Below are positions 47,849-60,367 of a stretch of 64,000 bases of DNA, one piece after another. Under the pieces are notes generated by a model that made no database searches, was not told the origin of the DNA, and worked only from the letters and a program-made list of their open reading frames with translations. The stretch is from NCBI GenBank assembly GCA_017562135.1, contig QEYB01000376.1, positions 1 through 64,000 of the forward strand, written 5' to 3'. This DNA comes from Dipylidium caninum (lineage: Eukaryota; Platyhelminthes; Cestoda; Cyclophyllidea; Dipylidiidae). A program made the translations under genes and the position numbers. The stretch's first letter is position 1; each line of letters starts with the position of its first letter.

Positions 47849-50378
47849 GCTGGTAAAGAGCAGGCGCACTCTCTCCTTGTCACAGAATTTGACCAACACT
47901 CATTGGGGACACGAAAGACGGTCATAACATCGGTCCATACTTTGTCAACAATGCGTGCTTGCGGTAGTCATGATTAACACATAATCCACACGATGACCAG
48001 GTTGACACGCAGGTGGAAACGTAGGTGAGAGATAGAGCAGTGCCACCTTATCGAGAGTTTCGACTATCAAGTCTACACGATACGTAGGGCATAGAAGTCA
48101 GCCTCAAGAGAGGCTTGATAGAAGACGGCGAACGAGGCATGCGATGCGAAGAAGAACCAGCATGACTTGTTGTGTGGAGGCCAGCACATAAATAAAATGG
48201 AGCAGATAGCGTTGTGAATGAGCGTCCTCCTGCCGCTTCTTGACTACTTCGTGAGTCAAGGTGATGCGACACAGGGCGATTGGACAAATAGAAGTTGACT
48301 ACGATGTGGCAGCTTAGGGTCACCTTGGTGAGTGTGAGGCCGAGGCTGCGACGTGTATGGCGGGTTTGACTGGTGAGGACAAAGGGATCGAAGTCGAGAC
48401 GTTGAGGCAACAAAGTAGTGGAGTTTGCGCGTCTCTTATTGCTCCACGATGGAGTTCACATGCCTCTGAGTCAATAAGTCTTCTCTCCTCCCCCTCCTCC
48501 TCCTCCTCCTCCTCCTCCTCCCCCCCACCGATCGCCTGGACAGGACGCCCCGACAGATGGGGAGGAGGAGGCAGACGTGATGGGAAGTGAGAATTGGCAG
48601 TTGAGAAGCACGATCCAGCCGATTCAATATTCTGCCAGTCGTTTTCTCTGATGGCGCGACATGTCCCGTCCACACTGCTCACGACTGTCTCTCCTCCTGT
48701 GCCTCCAACCAACCTCTGTCAGCATGCTTCTCGGGCACCAATAGGCTCGCGATGCGAACACTTCGCCTCACAGCATGCTGGTCAATGCTTCACCGTGAAG
48801 GCCATTTCCTTGATAGCAAATGAGTCCTGAGGCAGTGCACCCGACTGTGGAACGAGCATCCACATGCCTGACTGCACTCAGCTGCTTCGTACGCACCATG
48901 TGGCATGTCGAGTGGTCGGTTAGTGGTGTGCGAGCCAAAGTCACTGTTGCCGTAAGGGTTCCTATGTTGGCCGTGAAGATAGACGTCGCAGGGATAGGAT
49001 GCGGAGTTCCTGCCTACTAGTGTGGCAAAGGCGACTTTTCCTCGGAGTAGACTAGTGTTTGAGAAGGCGGTCTGGCCAGTGACTGCCACTCAGTTTCATG
49101 AATGGAGGCTGCCAGTGGTTGCATATACGAGCGCTGGTCGAACGGAGATTAGATTAGGGGGATTGCGAAGCAGCGAGTGAATCGAGCAGTCAGAAGGAGA
49201 AAGGTTGACGCCAAGAAAGGCCATTTCCGCCAAAAGCGTCAAGCATGACTGTGTGGTCCGCGGGCCTCGACACCGCTCAGTCGTCTGTTTGCTAGCATGA
49301 AAGCATCGGGGGAAGGGGAGGAGTTGGGGCGGAGAGTGGTGTGGTCGAGCGATCAGTCTATCGAGACGGGGAGGTGCCGTAAGGAAGGTGGAAGAGTTCA
49401 TTGAATACTTGTGCCCCTCCTTCCCTTCCACCTCCACATGCGTAAGTTCGCTGGCAACTGCAATCTCGGTTCTGTCACGCTTCAGGTCCCGTCCAGTGAG
49501 GCCGCGTTGTCGCGAAGGCTAGCATGCGGATCATACTGAAAATGAGAACCATCGTGATCAGGTTGGACAAGAGTAAAGACGATTTCGTCTGGTCCACAGG
49601 ATCTATCGAAGATGTCTTCATTGGTCGCGGGAGCACTTTGTCTGAGCGAATTTGGGCCAAGCTTCGCCATCAGCAGCACTATCATTTGGGTCGATGGCAA
49701 CAGCATGGGGCAAGGAAGGCAAAGCACTGCACCTGTCTTTCAAAGGGCCATTTCAAAGACAAAGAATTATGGGGCAATTTGACAGTCACTGCAGCACCCT
49801 TGTCTCGTCTAACATCGTTAATTTCCTGTCTGCCCTTGCCGTGGTCAAGGTGCGACACCAACTGCGGAAGCCGACCACAAGGCGCCTCCTACTTCCCCTC
49901 CTCTTCCCCTCCGCCATCTGGTCACTGGAACGATGTAGACGATTGGCACTTGAGCAGGAGGCGAAGATGGCGAGACAGTGGAGAGGGTAGAGTGGAGTGC
50001 GTTGGATGTTAATGTGGAGGTGCACAATAATGTGAGGCGATACCTGAGGATTGTGTGGCCACACTGTCCACAATAATCACTGCAGCGTTGTGCATTTGAG
50101 TCGAGTGATACTCTTGGAGGTAGCACTGTCCACCGCTGTCCAGCGAGCATCACAGAGAGCCAAGCGATCCACTGTCACACCGACTCCGATTGACACACGG
50201 CACAATTGCAGTCATGACCAACGCCTTGGCGATTAAAATCACTCAAATTGAGAGGGATTGCAGACGCCTACCAGTCAGACAAGGAGAAGTGCACCAGTAG
50301 CGACATCTCTGCTCTCGCTAGTGTTTGAAGGCATGAAAGCACAAGGCGTGCGACCTTGAGTCAAGTGTTCTTCGTGCC

Positions 50379-50385
50379 TATATAA
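50379..50385 (+). promoter_or_regulatory. Possible TATA box (TATATAA) in the D block
   Basis: TATATAA lies 16 bp before an ATG at 50,401 whose short frame reaches 'AGAGCGG|GTATGT', a donor-like motif. The same arrangement occurs on the minus strand near 6,380, 34,740 and 63,576. The spacing puts a transcription start near or after that ATG, so the true start codon would be downstream. Motif evidence only. Confidence 0.2.
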
Positions 50386-52529
50386 CAGTGAGCAGCGTGG
50401 ATGGCTTGGAAGAGGACGAGGGAGGGATGTCTTCGCAGAGCGGGTATGTCATTTGCTTGCGTTTTCGAGTGTTTGTGCATACATTCATGGTTTATGGTTG
50501 GCCGTAATGGTACACCCTCCATCAGCCTGCCTCAGCCCCGCTTTCTCCCTACTCACCCCATTATCTCCTCGTTGGCGTTGGCGTTGTCCTCGTCGAGCGA
50601 TTATCCACCTTGCTCGACATGAGTGGATTCACTCTTGGGCTATCGCCTCATCTTGTCTCTTATTCTTCCCACATGACTTCCTCGAGGTGCCTGTTTGGCG
50701 AATGTGTGTGAGAGAGCGAGGTGTGTTCGTTTGGGCGACTGAAAGTGGATGTGTCAGCGATGAGTGAGAGGAGTAGATGAGCTAGGATGAAGGAGGCGAT
50801 TGAATTTGAGCTCAGCCAGTACCGTCACCGACGTGTGTGTGGTTGTGCGTGCCTGAGTGCGTGCACGTCGGCGCCTCCTCATCCCATAGTAATAGTCCAC
50901 ATCCACAGGGTGCGTGTGTAATCGAGGAGAGAGAAGTGGCAGCGATTGCCTCTACCAGCCCCTACACTCCTCCCATAGTAAGGTGAATATGGAAGAAGAC
51001 TTCTGAATCGCGTGTGCTCTGGAAGAAAGGTGCATGAAGAGGGGTGTTTGCTTGGCATGTCCTCGCCTTGCCGCGTCTCTTGCGTCAACAATTTTGTCAA
51101 GCGAGAAAAGATTGAGCAGAGTATGTTGGTCGCTTTATGCGGGATCAGATATCATTGATTATCATTATTGCTATTGTTATTATTATTATTTTTGGATGCA
51201 AATAACTGACGCGCCAAATACGCGTGTTGGTCCAAATTCCCTCTCTCAATGTATGACTTGATCATACCCCTTCACAAAGGTCTTCGAGCAACCCGTCGAG
51301 TGGCTGGCCAATTCTCTCCTCTCCTCTCCAAGCCTTCATGAGAGATAGCGCCTCCTCTTCCCCAGCCTCCCCTTCCCGTCTCGACGCGCCATGTCCTTTC
51401 GCCCCAAATTGTATAGTCTCTCACCTCCACCACTCCAGCACTGCTTTTGTCGCATCAGGTGCGTATATGTGTGGGCATTCGCCATGACTGCTGTTGCCAT
51501 TTCTTCATTAATAGAACGTGTCCTTCTTTGACTTCGCGCTGATGAGACGAGGCAGGTATAACTGAGAAGTAAAGCATGAGAGCTCGGTGAACTGTGCTTA
51601 TTTTGGCCTCTACATTGCCTATTGCATCAGCCCTCATTAGCTTTCCCTACTGCCAGAGAAATTAACCTGTGCGTCTCGGTACACCAAAACGTATAACACG
51701 TATTGTTTGTTCGCGTTTGTCAACATGATTTGGCAGTACATATCTGACACCAAATAATTGTGTTCTGAGTAATGTATGCCCTGATCAATGCGGGAGGCCT
51801 CGAGTTGAACACTGTCACACCATAATGCCACGGAGCATTACCTGAGACAGCTCCGTTGCTAATGACGAGGTGATTCGGGTCGGAGAGTTGGTACCAACAT
51901 CGTTGTCGGCTCCAAGTGTCGCTGCCACATGGATCTTCTTTCTTCCACCACTGCATGCCTCACTCTCAACATGGTCTGAACGTGCAGTCGCTGTAGTGTT
52001 AATGGTGGAGTTGTTGCCGTTGCCATTGTCGAGGTCTGTTAACCGTGGAGGCTGAGGTCGGTGCCCTGCTCAACATGGTCACCGCGGACACGGTGACCTG
52101 TGACACAGGTGAAACAACATGCAGGTGTAGGTGTTGCCATAACATGGCTCCCAGCTTCACAGAGGGAGACATGAGGTCGCGGATTTGCGTGCACCCGATT
52201 ATCATCCGCAAATTCGAGGTGTCTGCAACTGTACAATGCATGGTATTCTCAGTCTGGTGATTCCTCTCATCGGCATATCTTCATGCGATGATTGTGTGCC
52301 TCGATTAATCGTCTCCGTCTTCTTACCCTGCAACATGTGGCCCTGAACGAGGAGGCAGGGGGCTTCGATCATACGGCAGGGGCAAGTAGATGGGAGGAAT
52401 TCGACTCGATTGCTCGGGTCACGCCACTGTTACTAAGCCTGCATCCTGCTGCAGCCACAATGTCGAGGGGTGGGAGGCAGGCACTGTGTGACTCTTGTAT
52501 TCGAGGTAACGGCAATGTAGCAGGCGGTT

Positions 52530-52645
52530 GGGCAGGCGGTCCTGAGCTTGAAGATGATGATGCTGAACTTCTTTCCTGTCCGGTATTCTTCCAGCCCTTC
52601 GGTCAATGCGCCTTCATTGAACGTATGTAAAGGGTCTTGGACAAA
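52530..52645 (+). pseudogene. Diverged third-exon end of a dienelactone hydrolase paralogue (right arm)
   Basis: The frame reads 'LSCPVFFQPFGQCAFIERM', a stop (TAA), then 'RVLDK', which parallels 'LSIPVFFMPSGENAFVELVKSTLDK' of the better copy at 29,690-29,760. The C-terminal signature is kept but the nucleophile region upstream is not recognisable and the frame is broken. Divergence is far larger than between palindrome arms, so this is an older paralogue that was later amplified with the D block. Other copies: 4,130-4,245, 32,480-32,595 and 61,325-61,440 (all minus). Confidence 0.5.
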
Positions 52646-53104
52646 CCACCCTGTGGGTATCTTTGTAGGTGAGTGCACCCATCAATTCCTTATTTCAACC
52701 ATAATTCCCATTTTTTGCTAAGCCCTTTTTAGGACTGATTCAGAAACATGGGAACTAAGCCATGAGTCTAGGTAAACCAAATCGTACATCAGATATTATT
52801 TTAATATTTTCATGTCATATCATATTCTTTTATATTGCGTTTCATTTTTTACTGTTGGTAGATAAGCCGCGGCGGAAATGAACAGCGGTCAGCATTCGCA
52901 TGCCCATTTCGAGCAGCAATGAATTCGACTGCCCGATCGCTCACATATGGAGGTGCTGCAACCTCGTATACTCCAGTTGCGAGTGACAGTATTCTCCCCA
53001 TTATTCAAATAACACGTAAAGCAAAACGACGGACGAATGTAATATGCGGCCGACCTTCAAATTAATCTTCCTCAGTAAGACAGACTATGGCCTCTGATAT
53101 GCAT

Positions 53105-53205
53105 TCCCTATATGCTCAGCATCTTCTTCCTCTTCTTCTTCTTCTTCTTCAAGTATGAAGCCGTCTACCGAAAAGCCAGCTAAATAGTCGTTTGCTTGAC
53201 TACAT
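53105..53205 (-). pseudogene. Third-exon dienelactone hydrolase fragment, right-arm copy
   Basis: Reverse complement of the fragment at 31,921-32,020, including the (CTT)n form of the microsatellite at 53,124-53,151. It shows no independent change that would restore a frame. Confidence 0.5.
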
Positions 53206-55345
53206 CAGACACGCAGCAGTGTCAAGAGGGAAGGTCAGCAGTGAGAATTTTCATGCTGGTGGGAGCTTTCAATGGTCAACCCCACGAACAGGTTGATGTG
53301 AAGAAACCTGCTAATCCGTCACTTGAGTCATTGAGATGGGACGCAGGTTAGTGTTGGAGCGGCTATGGTTGAAGAAAGCCATGAGTATGTGTTTACCTCC
53401 TCCATCATCTGCTCCGAACGCAATCTCGCTGAACTCGCAGTCAAAATTCTTACTTTCTACAGTGGCACTTTGTCACGAGCACCCATTACTAGTGACATGG
53501 TTAAACCGTCATGCAATTACGGTCGATTGCATGGATTGCCTTAGTCCCATTGGCATATTTCCACATTCGTGAGATCTCGTCCACGCAGATATGAGGATGC
53601 AAGGCGTAGGGAGCATTCGGACAGTCTCCTCCCCTTCATTCCGTTCACTGACACGGGTCACTTCGCTTGCATTTGCCACGAGTTTCCACAGGTCTCGCGA
53701 GTTGCACCACTCACTATTCTTCTAATGGCCATTTACTGCGCATAAATTGGTTGCTGATTTATGTCCGAGCCGTTAATGTAACGAATGATATACGTGGCGT
53801 GTTGAGATGTGTTGGGCTCGAGAACTGCTCACTGGAGGCAGCTTAGCTATTTAGGGCTCTTCGACCTTCACGAATGCTGCAGATGCACTTCCAAAGTGAT
53901 TCAAGTTGATGGTTGCACCACATTTAAGGCCGTCAGTCACATCACGGAAAATTAACTTAAAAGTCGGTGCCAAAGTGCATGGCACAAACGGAGTAGCAAA
54001 ATGCGGCGACCATGGTGTTGGCTGACACCGATTGTCACATTGGCTCCAAACCTGTGGGAATATCGGTTGCGCTGTGTAATGTAAGTAAGGAGGTCTAGAC
54101 TAACAACTTCTTACTCAGCAATATCACGATTTCCACCCTAAAAAGATGAACTCGCACGGAGTTGGAGTAAGACAGTGTTTGAGCATTCTGTCACCACGGT
54201 GAGAGGTGGCCGTGTCCAACAGAAATCAACTTACGGCACTGAAAGAGTGAAGGTAGATGGCATTGCTCAATGAGGTTGCAATGTTGTGATTCACGACAGT
54301 GGCTGTAGGTAGCGAAGAGGAAGGATAAATCGCACTTAGTTGGAGTGCAAACTGCATTCCGTTGGGTCGCCCGCTCTTCGCCTTTCCAGAACATCATGGC
54401 TTCCAACAGTTGTGGTCAATGTGCTTGAAAGACTGAGGAAAGAGAAGAGCCAGACTGGAGTTTAAATTCTCTTTTAGATGAATCGATCCGCTTCGTCAAC
54501 TTGCAGGCCTCGCGATTGCATTCATCGTCTCGTCTGTCAACCGATCCAACTACTGCTTCAGGTCCGACAGCAATCATGCTTGGATAATGCGATAACATTC
54601 TGCAACTAGGTTTGCCCAACAGGCGCCCACATTCTCTCCTATCTCGGGAAATACTTCCACACATCCACCCAATATGCAGCTCAAGAGAAAATGTCACTGT
54701 GCCAGCATTGCGTGGCAACTTCGCAAACCTAGGTGTCTGAGAATATATCTCGAAGCACAGGCAAGAGTCAATGACTTGGAAAATCACCATTCGTCGTTTC
54801 ATCATCCACGCGACTCAGAGCCTCTAGCATCTGAGTCTCATCGTCTTTTTCAACTCTGTCTTGGTCCGAGGTCCTTGATGAAATAGCCTGACGCCAGAGC
54901 GATTGTCTTGTTTACATCCTCTAAGGTGCTCTGATTGTTCAAGTCGCCCACAGCTGAGGCGAATCCACCACCTTCCTCTGCCAATGTGACATATCTGCAA
55001 GCGGGAGAGAGGCATATGCTTTGCACTCGCACCACATGCTGCTGTAATGAGACACGCATATACTTATTTCTCCACGACTGTTATTTGTCAAGTCCACAGT
55101 CCAACATGTGACACCGTCTACTGCTTCTCAGCTGAGACAACGTCTTCAGACTACGCGATGGTGGGTAACCGTGGTAAAGTGGTAAACTGAGAGCCATGGC
55201 AAAGAAGGGGTCCTCGGGTGCTCAAATCTCCATTTTGAATACGCCAAAGGACGAAATTGCAACGTCTCACACGATCACTAAATGCAGTCAAAAGGGCTGC
55301 CTATACTGTGTCATGCACCTTGTAATGCAACCTCAATTTTGTTTG

Positions 55346-55964
55346 TCAAACACTCAGAGAAGTGCCTTTGTCCAAGGTACTTTTGACAAGTTCAACGAAT
55401 GCGTTTTCGCCGGAGGGCATAAAGAATACTGGAATGGAGAGAATCTCAAGATCTTCTGCTGCAAGCATAATGCCGTCTACCGAAAGGCAAACTGGATAGC
55501 CGTTTACTCGACCACAGCAGGCCCAGGAAAAGCCTAGATTAGCCAGCATTTGGGGATGCTCTTCAGCAAGGAGGGTCCTGAGTTACGTGTTCCAGATGGA
55601 TGGCAGCTGCACACGAAAAATCAACAAAATGCGAGATTTGATTATTAAGAAGCAGAGTGCAGAACAAGGAAGATGACATACCAACGAATCATCCTCCCAA
55701 GGACAGATGTTCTTGACCCATTCTGAAAAAAATTTGAGGCTCTGTGGAGGGAAGTCAGTTAGAGACCAAAGCTCGCCATGGAAGAAATCCGGTATTAGAA
55801 CGTGTGCATTGGACTGATCAGCAAGCACATCGGCGAAACGTCAGGTGCTATTAGTGTCGAAGCCAAAGGTGTCATGCACAAGGACGATGCCCATATTCGC
55901 GGCACTCACACCAGCAGTAGAGACAAAGTGTGCGCCAGTTTCATTGGGCAACTCGAGTCGATTT
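55346..55964 (-). pseudogene. Dienelactone hydrolase relic, right-arm copy
   Basis: Mirror copy of 29,161-29,779 with the same exons, the same 75-bp intron and the same two in-frame stops. A few coding differences occur in the first exon (for example 'ELPNETGAHFVST' against 'ELTNETGAHFAST'). A frame of 113 codons on the opposite strand over the third exon (55,196-55,537) is probably a shadow. Position in the palindrome arm accounts for the duplication. Confidence 0.72.
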
Positions 55965-56225
55965 CCGCGGCAACGGCGAGAGGCGGGAGGCACCGGAAGG
56001 AGTCGCGGGTGGAGGGATTTGTCGAAAGGAGAAGCAGATTTGTGTTGGACGATTTTCGTCTTCCAAATGAACGAGGCCGAGGTGAATAATGGCAATGGAG
56101 AAAATGGGGCGAATTTCGAAGAGCAACATGCAATAAGAAGAAGTTGCAATATTTCCTAGCCGTATTGTCGTTTGAGGATTAATGAAATCAAATCGTAGGA
56201 GACACGCTGGAGAAAATATATTTCT

Positions 56226-57238
56226 TCAAATTAATCTTCCTAAGTAAGACAGAGCAGATTGAACGAAGGAACGAATGAAGGCACTCCGCAGGCTTCTGAC
56301 ATTCTACGCCAAATAAATGTGGAATCAAACCGGAGTTGCTGCCTCAATCTTATAAATTTTGATTTTATACGGATACAAGTGAAATAGGGGGAAGAAATAC
56401 GGCCACCAGGTCAGCCAGATAAAGAATCGAGAAATGCATAGTTATCTCTACGCGTTCTGAGAGTGAACATCTCGACTGAAGACTGGTGGGAAAGAGGAGG
56501 TCTGAGCAATGGCATCAGGCAAAGCAGAAGCAACCGAAGGAGAATCTTACTGCAACCCTTTTCCCATTGTAAACACGGCCACCGTGTGACCGCTCTGCAT
56601 TTCAACGTCATAGCCACCATGACGTGGACATTGTCAAAATTGACTTTGTGTCGGTCGGTTTTACACTGGCTGAAGTGATGTCTTCTCCTCCTGGGTGCTC
56701 TTATAACTTCGCGGATTGAAGACATTTGTGAGAACACTCACACGCTGAGCCGTATGGTAGTGTTTGGCAGACGCCAATCACTACCATTCCATGCTCATGT
56801 AATGAAAGAGAATGCACCCGCTCTTTAGCAAAATCATAATAAAATTTGGCTGCACTTCTACTTGTGTGTGGAGCTTGAAGAGGCGTACTTGTCATTGGAG
56901 TGGGGAGGTAGACGTCATGACAGCGACGAGGACGATATGAGACAGTAATCGTTGATGCCGGCTGGATGGCGTTAATTGCGCATGCGAATCAGTCGAGTTG
57001 TAGGCTGCATTGTGAGAGGACGTAGAGAATTTCCCTACTACCACTTCATTCTCCCCTGTATGTTTGTTAAATCGCAAAATGTAGCTCTACCGCTCGGTGG
57101 ATATAGAGCGATGTGGATATGACACGTGTCAACTTGCAATGATTTGCTATCCTCTTTACATCGCGAGGAATGATGTGTTTGAGGTAGAGAGGGAGTTTAA
57201 CAAACCCCTCGAAGCGCGGATACAGCGAGTGGAGGGGG
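56226..57238 (-). repeat. Inverted block C (nested palindrome with 59,882-60,900)
   Basis: This is the reverse complement of block C (25,866-26,907). It faces the forward block C of copy 3 at 59,882-60,900 across blocks A and B, giving a third palindrome of about 1 kb arms and 2.6 kb spacer that overlaps the outer end of the giant palindrome. Forward C copies are at about 2,670-4,005, 25,866-27,190 and 59,882-61,195. Confidence 0.85.
56740..56945 (+). pseudogene. Paralogue exon with shared TAG stop (right arm)
   Basis: Inverted partner of 26,160-26,360, with the same TAG and the same His codon. It lies in inverted block C, 3.4 kb from the open copy at 60,173. Confidence 0.45.
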
Positions 57239-60172
57239 CTTGGCAAACGCAGCCCATCAGACAAGGCTGAGTCGCACCCCTGAATGCGAGTCCACTTACT
57301 GAAAGGCCTCCTCCGCTCAGTCTATAGGCCTTTGGCCATATCCCTCCAATTCACCTGCAATCTCACGTGATTTATAGCCCAATTGTCACATCAACTAATG
57401 AGTTGAGGATAGTTCACTCAAATGCGACGTCGTTAAACATCCAACGTTCCAATACTCTCGCATCCAGCCGATTAGGTCACTCATCACGAGGTCGCAGCAG
57501 TGGAAACAAGCTGTGAGGTGGGCAGTTGGCATTCAACCGCCAATTTATGCGTATGCTCCCTCGTGGTATTAGACCCGAATGTCCCACTGGACAAGGCGCA
57601 GAACTAAGTGCAACGCATCGAACATTTGCCCTACACCAGGCATTGGTCAATTGTGAGAGGTCTGTCGCCCTGCTCTATGGCTACCTAAGGACCTAACTCA
57701 TGGCCTCCCTTCACGCCTTGTCCATATCCACATAATTATGTTCCTTCGTGAAGTTCTTCACTCCCACCAAAACACCGAACTCTCGCATATTGCTCCTACA
57801 CGAAGCTTCGTCCTCGACAGCGATGCGCTCTAGCAGAGGTGTCGACTATTTAAATCGCCTTACCACCAGGTATCTGAACAAAGGATTACGCAAAATGAAA
57901 TGTACGACACCATTAGACGTTGCTTGACAGCCTCGAGTCCGCCAGCTCTTAAGTCTCGTCTGCCTGCATTTCAACCTCAACGTCTTCTGCTTGCTGTGGA
58001 CCCTGCTCACTGGCACGGATCGCATACTCCGACATAACCGCCTATCAGACACAATGAATAACCAATTCGTTCATTGTCGTGACAGCATAGTTATTGTTAT
58101 CTCATTAGAGACTCGGGACTCGATGGCAAGCCGAATTTACTTCTGCCATTTCTCTCAACTGCAAGCCCAACTGATGTTGAAGTCGGTAATGGGGATGTGT
58201 CTGTCCATGCGGATGAGCCGACCCTTTGCCGTAGCAGAAGTGCGACAACAGAATGCAATGCGAAGGAGCAAAAGACCAGTGGCGGAAGAAACTTATCGGG
58301 AAAATTCATTTGTCTATAGTGCAGGGGAATATCCAATCGTCTACACTTCGCCAGTCTGCGCCATCATTCGCAGAATCCCTTGGTCTCCCAAGTCCTCCGA
58401 GAAGGAATGTTACAACAGTTTTGGCATACTATTCATTTTACCATAATTTATTCACGAGAGTGTAGAAAACGAAGTGGTGGATGGCAAACAATCAGGGGAC
58501 AACGTCGGACAACTTCTCAAAGTGTCTCTTCATACGCGGAAATCACGTCAGCAAATTCAAATCGGATCAATACTCCGTCTTTACCACTGATTAGGTCGTT
58601 TGCTTAAATCTCGCCGCACTCGGTGAGAAGGCGTTGAGGCGAATGTCATGCAGCTATTCAAGCCTTCCGCCTTTGCAAGTCAGCTGACTACCGACGACGG
58701 AGACATTGCTGGGGCCGTTGGTCTCCCAACATTCGACGTCCAACATTCACCTGTTGCATCTACTTTGTCTGATGCCATTGCTCAGAAGTTTCCCCCTTCC
58801 CATTGGCGTCCAGTCGAGATGTTTACTCTCAGAAAGACAGGTAGCCGTGTTTTTCCCCGCATTCCAATTGCATTCGTATATGAACAAAATGTGTAAGGTT
58901 GGGGCAGGTACTGCAGTTTGTTTCCACATTTACTTCGCCCAGAAATTCAGAATACTGCACAATCTTTTCAGTCGTTTCTTTGTACACTCTGTTACCTAGC
59001 AAGATCTGTTTGAAGGCCGGCCGCATAATGTGAGGTGATCTCTGCTGAATGTTGGCTCCTCCTTCGTGTGGCAGGGATCGGTATTTTCACCCATAGCCAC
59101 AGCAAGGGATTATTACATCCGCCCGCCACATTGCTCCAAGTGTTATTTGAATAATGAGGAGAACACTCTCAATCGCTACTTGAGTATGCGACGATCTTCC
59201 GCACGTCTTTGCGTGGCAAGCAACAGCAAAATAAGTACAGGTGGCGCGAGGTCATGCGCTTCTACAATGCAGGCAATATGAAGTGAGGCGTCGCGAGGGG
59301 TCGCGAGTAGATGAGAGAAGGCAGAGGAGTGGAGTGGAGTGGAGACGAGTGGAGAGGAGAGGAGAGGAGAGGAGAGAAGAAAAGGAGAGAAAAAAGTACA
59401 ATTTGATGGTGACTCACTTTGCGGGTGAGGAATGGAGTTGCCACCTCGTCCGGGAGTGAGGGGATTCCCCGGCTCGTGGAGTCCTCTTCATCCAGCCCCA
59501 ATGTGGCTATCAGGGAGAGCGAACCCCTCTCCCACCTGCCTGACTCCGCCTTCTCCATCTTCTTGCTGCCACCACAACCCACAACTTCACCGTCCATCTC
59601 CTTACTCCGTATGGAGGGCCTCGACCCGCACAGGCAGCCTGAGCCACCTGAAATACAAAGTCCATTAACCGAGATGATCATGGCTTTGGTATCGCTCACG
59701 GTGACGGCGACAGTGACGGTGAAGTTTGCCACCTCGAGTGCAGCGCAACTTCTCACCTCCGAGTAGGTGAAAAGCAGGCAGTGGGGCAGCAAGAAGACGT
59801 TGAAGGCGAAGAGGCAGAGGTATATTGCGACTTGTCGGAAAAGTGGAAACAGGTGAATCAACCTCAATCTGCTTTTGCAACGCCCCCTCCACTCGCTGTA
59901 TCCGCGCCTCGAGGGGTTTGTTAAACTCCCTCTCTACCTCAAACACATCATTCCTCGCGATGTAAAGAGGATAGCAAATCATTGCAAGTTGACACGTGTC
60001 ATATCCACATCGCTCTATATCCACCGAGCGGTAGAGCTACATTTTGCGATTTAACAAACATACAGGGGAGAATGAAGTGGTAGTAGGGAAATTCTCTACG
60101 TCCTCTCACAATGCAGCCTACAACTCGACTGATTCGCATGCGCAATTAACGCCATCCAGCCGGCATCAACGA

Positions 60173-60367
60173 TTACTGTCTCATATCGTCCTCGTCGCTT
60201 TCATGACGTCTACCTCCCCACTCCAATGACAAGTACGCCTCTTCAAGCTCCACACACAAGTAGAAGTGCAGCCAAATTTTATTACGATTTTGCTGAAGAG
60301 CGGGTGCATTCTCTTTCATTACATGAGCATGGAATGGTAGTGATTGGCGTCTGCCAAACACTACCAT
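60173..60367 (-). CDS. Paralogue exon of the 118-codon frame, open copy
   Basis: Reads 'FGRRQSLPFHAHVMKEN', then 'YLSLEW', ending 'RRHESDEDDMRQ' at a stop. Upstream in frame it stays open to about 60,440 ('LITSRIEDICESTHTLSRM'), where a TGA occurs. Against the exon at 28,745-28,890 it has no indels over 141 bp, and many changes are conservative (Leu/Ile/Met, Glu/Asp-like), as for duplicated coding sequence. The other three copies, at 26,160-26,360, 56,740-56,945 and 2,993-3,200, have TAG where this one has CAG. Function unknown; the same weak aldehyde-dehydrogenase-like resemblance applies. Confidence 0.4.
   Translation of the reverse strand: MVVFGRRQSLPFHAHVMKENAPALQQNRNKIWLHFYLCVELEEAYLSLEWGGRRHESDEDDMRQ

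Larger units (their letters stand above)
46477..57967 (-). repeat. Giant interrupted palindrome, right arm
   Basis: Reverse complement of 25,136-38,663, ending outward at 'tgcctgc' (57,961-57,967). Two internal deletions relative to the left arm are visible: at 56,225, where sequence matching 26,907 is joined directly to sequence matching 28,406, and near 56,175, where about 494 bp are missing. The outer 1.75 kb (56,226-57,967) is the inverse of 25,136-26,907. Confidence 0.92.

Noticed and set aside
55196..55537. 113-codon frame antisense to the dienelactone hydrolase third exon
   Set aside because: The opposite strand gives a recognisable family motif and splice signals; this frame has none, so it is taken as a shadow.
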